A DNA stretch of 64,000 nucleotides from Carnegiea gigantea. Taxonomy: Eukaryota > Streptophyta > Magnoliopsida > Caryophyllales > Cactaceae. The notes beneath the pieces were generated by a model, which saw only the letters and a list, made by a program, of their open reading frames with translations, did no database searches and was not told the DNA's origin. The stretch covers positions 300,001 through 364,000 of the forward strand of contig JAKOGI010000441.1 of assembly GCA_029747015.1 (NCBI GenBank), in the 5' to 3' direction. A program made the position numbers and the translations under genes. The stretch's first letter is position 1, and each line of letters starts with the position of its first letter. Shown here piece after piece: positions 61,088 through 64,000 of the stretch.

Positions 61088-62505
61088 TAAACAATGAAGA
61101 CCTTGTCTGTAAATTATGTACGTTTGCTTCCACTGATGCCACTGAATGGTATACAGAAGGGAGCCGAAGATGGAATGTGCATGTTCATATAGGAATTCGT
61201 TGGCAAAGCAGAGCAAACAGTTTCAGAGTTTATTATATTTTGCTTTAGCTGGGGCAAAAAGTGCTGCAGTACAGTGAAGTCTTTGATAAATTGTTGAGAA
61301 ACTAGGCTGCTTGTAAGCCTTGTATTTGTCGTTTCCGAGTCAAAAGGCTCAGGTTAGTATAAGATGAGCCTGTTGGAGAATTGGAATTGCTTCATCACCT
61401 GAGCCCGTTGTATTCTATTCCTCGTTTGGCAATGTGGCACTTGGTTTTGAGCTCTGTTTTTGTAAGTAAAAAAATTTCTCAAATATTTACTGAATTGACA
61501 AACATGTCTTAACCATTTGTTGAAATAGACGTGTCATTTTATTGTAATCCTCTGTCTATGAACAAGGAAACTGTGCAAGTAGTGAAAACATGACTCGCAT
61601 GGAGAGTTCGAACATGGCTCAGGATGACACCGAGGGCAACCTTAACACGTAGGTCGGATCGGAAGTAGTGTGTTTCTAGCAGTGGATGATGAGTAACGTG
61701 TAAGAACTTGCAGATTGCACTAGTTTTCAATGTGTTACAAGTAGTTTCAAACGTGTAGATTAAAGCCCTTGATTTATCTGACTAGATAGCAAGTTAGCTC
61801 TCCTGTTACCAAAGGTGGATAACAGACGGCGGTCCCCCCCCCCCCCCCGTCCCATAGGTTATGAAGCAGTTCGAGCGTACCCACACTCAGTAGTATCGAA
61901 ATGCATTAAAAAAAGTACACCAGTCCAAGATGATAAACACAAATGCTTAGATAAATGCCAAAGTGGGATTCGGAAAGGTGCAAATACATGCAACCTTACC
62001 CCTCACAAATCGAAGTTCAGTCCTAACGTATGCCATGAGGCTATACAATCGAACACATATACCATAAGCCTTACAACTTGTTACAAATCATCCAATGCTT
62101 GAGAGTCACTAATAAGAGGCACTTCCAACCCACAATCGTCGTACGAGATGGTTTCTGCAGTTGGCTTGCCCTGCATCACCGGGGGAGGGGGGCGTAACAG
62201 TTAATTGACTATTGTTACAAGATATACATGCACCAAAATGGAAAACACCCAACAGAGGGAACTTTTGGCCATTTTTTCAACCAAGATTACATGACCTAAA
62301 GCGAAATGACCCACTAAATCGTCGACGGCTCTTATGTGGAGTAGTAGGCAGTCGAGTTTTCTTAAATTCAACAGGAAGAAGTCTCTTTGCAATCTTATGA
62401 AGGCTATATACATTTGGCCACCCTCTCTTCTCCCCACCAAGCCTACTACATGCTTGGATGCTTCTGCACAAGTACAAGACTCCAACATCAAAATGGTGAA
62501 CTTAC
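61088..62505. other. Convergent 3' region of synaptotagmin and purple acid phosphatase
   Basis: The left part is presumably the synaptotagmin 3' UTR. The right part should hold the PAP 3' end: the exon at 62506 closes with a donor-like TG/GTAAG, so a last small exon probably lies to its left, but I could not define it. A C14 run lies near 61836. No other gene was seen. Confidence 0.4.
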
Positions 62506-63758
62506 CAGTACTGGTTATATAGAACGAAGAATCAGCGGCGACTCGCCTTCCATCATCATTTCGATGCCAATGATAGAAAGCGTGTGTCCTATTCTTGATC
62601 TCCAGTGTCGAGTGCCCATACTGGCTTCCTCGGAATGCAGAATAATCAGGTTGTGGATCTCTAAACCGCGGGACAGTAAGCGATTAAAAGAGATCCTATC
62701 ATATACAATTTAAAAAAAAATTGCTAGTATTTCAGAAGTGGTTGGCATATCACCTTCCAGCAAGGCCCTCTTTGGTTTCCTCCATCTCCAACAGTGATGT
62801 ATATAGGACTGATTCATCTGGTACAGGATATCTTTCACCATCTGATACTTTATAGTCTAAGTTCGAGATCCGATACTGATGCAGGAAATGGAGTATCAGT
62901 TAAGAGAATTTCCCATCAACCATTATAATCTCAGAAGTACACCACTTGACTAACAGGGTAGGGTTTATGGTGACCATAGCTGCCAAGAATGACATAATCG
63001 CTCTCTTTGTTTGCAGGGTAAGATTGCCGACATCTGATCTCCCTAGACAACTAAGACGCGACTGGCATTGGTGTGGTGGTGTCATTACAGTAGTTGCCAA
63101 TGAAAAATCTTGGATCACTTTTGGGGATTTCGTGGTTCATATTTCATACACTTGGGTGGATCGTGGTTCATGTTTGCACTAACAGAAGAAATTTAGCATT
63201 ACTTAGTTTTTGGATTGCATGGCCTTAGAATGTGGATTGTATGGATACCATGCTATGATTGATAGAATCCTTCGGTGCAAGACTAATAAGCAATAGTAGT
63301 CCTAGATACTTGGTCTCATATTAATATTCCTACAGAGAGACATTCTAGACCAATTTTTTGGTACACAGTACATACGATATTTTTTCCCCAGGCCGCCGGA
63401 TTGAAAGACTTGAGTAAGGTTTTTAGCAGCCTGGCATGTCGCAGAAGATAGATCACCATAACCTTTCATGCTCCCATTTTAATGAAGGGTCAAGTGGGAT
63501 CGAGTTAGGTTTGTCTGTGAAGGCAGAAATCCTTACCGATCTTTCATATGCTGAACATGGGCCCTGCAAAAACTAAATCGACCTTGAACTTGACGAAATA
63601 TTCTCAAAAGACAGATCGCATACTTTCCCCTCCATAAAATGTGCTTTCGTTTACTGTTGAAACTGGGACATGCATTATCACTATCAACCAAGGTGTCTTC
63701 TCCCTGTCCACATTCTTCAGTTCTTTCTTAAGCCATCTGTATTGAGGACTGTATTTCA
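62506..63758 (-). CDS. Purple acid phosphatase, C-terminal exons, with many one-base frameshifts
   Basis: Three exon-like blocks on the minus strand match plant purple acid phosphatases: 63537-63758 ([19 protein letters not shown], then [11 protein letters not shown] and ESMRSVF), 62754-62875 ([20 protein letters not shown]) and about 62506-62666 ([29 protein letters not shown]). The first block would carry the metal-binding MH and GHVHAYER motifs, but the latter is split by indels. At least a dozen single-base gains or losses, mostly in homopolymers, break the frame and cancel out, while family residues persist between them. The 5' exons lie beyond 64000. It is either a pseudogene or, more likely, an intact gene in poor consensus sequence; the synaptotagmin last exon nearby shows the same damage. 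Confidence 0.75.
62876..63536 (-). other. Intron of the purple acid phosphatase
   Basis: Lies between the exon ending ...GAAAGATCG/GTAAGG (63537) and the exon starting TATCGGATC after a good CAG acceptor (62875). The short open frames within it have no family match that I recognise. Confidence 0.5.
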
Positions 63759-64000
63759 CTGTCAAAAAATGAGAAAATCTCAGTATCATATCGAATTATC
63801 AATGATGAAAGAGAGAATTAAAGGTGGAAACAACAAGAACAAAGCACAAGCTTGTAAACCTCACGTCAAGCAATGATGCTGATCGATTGATGTAGGATAC
63901 TTCTAAAACAAGCGCTCACATAGGAAAATGGAGAATAATGAACTCACTCAAATTTAATGTGAACAATAATCATCCATAGTCCTGATTTGTCCTCTTACAG

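Noticed and set aside
60384..64000. Synaptotagmin last exon lying beyond the window, with the phosphatase nested in a large intron, because the window ends in an acceptor-like TCCTCTTACAG.
   Set aside because: The last exon was found at about 60940-61087 once single-base indels were allowed for (MGRCILTLTRAILEGEF and a conserved C2B end), so the two genes are convergent and not nested.
1..64000. tRNA, rRNA or snoRNA genes.
   Set aside because: I saw no cloverleaf-like B-box (GGTTCGAATCC type) or rRNA stretches by reading; a covariance-model scan would be needed to be sure.

Overview
This is nuclear DNA of a flowering plant. The genes are split by GT-AG introns, intergenic DNA is AT-rich, and the proteins are plant-type: sucrose-phosphate synthase, a CLC-g chloride channel, an HHP/PAQR protein, a CRCK-type kinase, a plant synaptotagmin and a purple acid phosphatase. 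I cannot name the species from sequence alone. Exon boundaries below were worked out by hand from reading frame, splice motifs and family knowledge, and the exon lengths sum to whole codons unless stated.

Region 1 (1-11.1 kb) is a minus-strand tandem array of four copies of an unusual single-exon gene. A SEC13-like WD40 propeller is cut off in about its fifth blade and joined to a Myb/trihelix-like, NAM-associated-type domain of the sort found beside PIF/Harbinger transposons, followed by a basic tail and a coiled-coil end. Copy 1 (running off the left edge) and copy 2 look intact and nearly identical. Copies 3 and 4 are decayed. The spacers are full of short inverted-repeat elements with TTA target duplications (Tourist/Harbinger-like MITEs), some of which inserted in one duplicate but not the other. 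Copies of this array are the best candidates for something undescribed.

Region 2 (11.1-27.6 kb) is a gene-poor AT-rich spacer, an HHP heptahelical membrane protein (+), and a complete 13-exon sucrose-phosphate synthase (-) convergent with it.

Region 3 (27.6-47.4 kb) is a 7.5 kb spacer with simple and dispersed repeats, a six-exon CRCK-type receptor-like kinase (+) and a seven-exon CLC-g gene (-) convergent with it. Between their 3' ends sits a 4.1 kb LTR retroelement with no visible coding capacity; its 3' LTR ends only 30 bp past the CLC-g stop codon.

Region 4 (47.4-64 kb) is an AT-rich spacer with a long-TIR element, a 13-exon synaptotagmin SYT4/5-type gene (+), and the 3' part of a purple acid phosphatase (-) convergent with it. 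From about 60.9 kb to the end, coding exons carry many one-base indels, mostly in homopolymers, while the amino acids around them stay conserved. This points to poor consensus sequence rather than true gene decay.

The genes do not form a pathway. The window is an ordinary plant gene neighbourhood, except for the SEC13-fusion array and the mobile elements around it.
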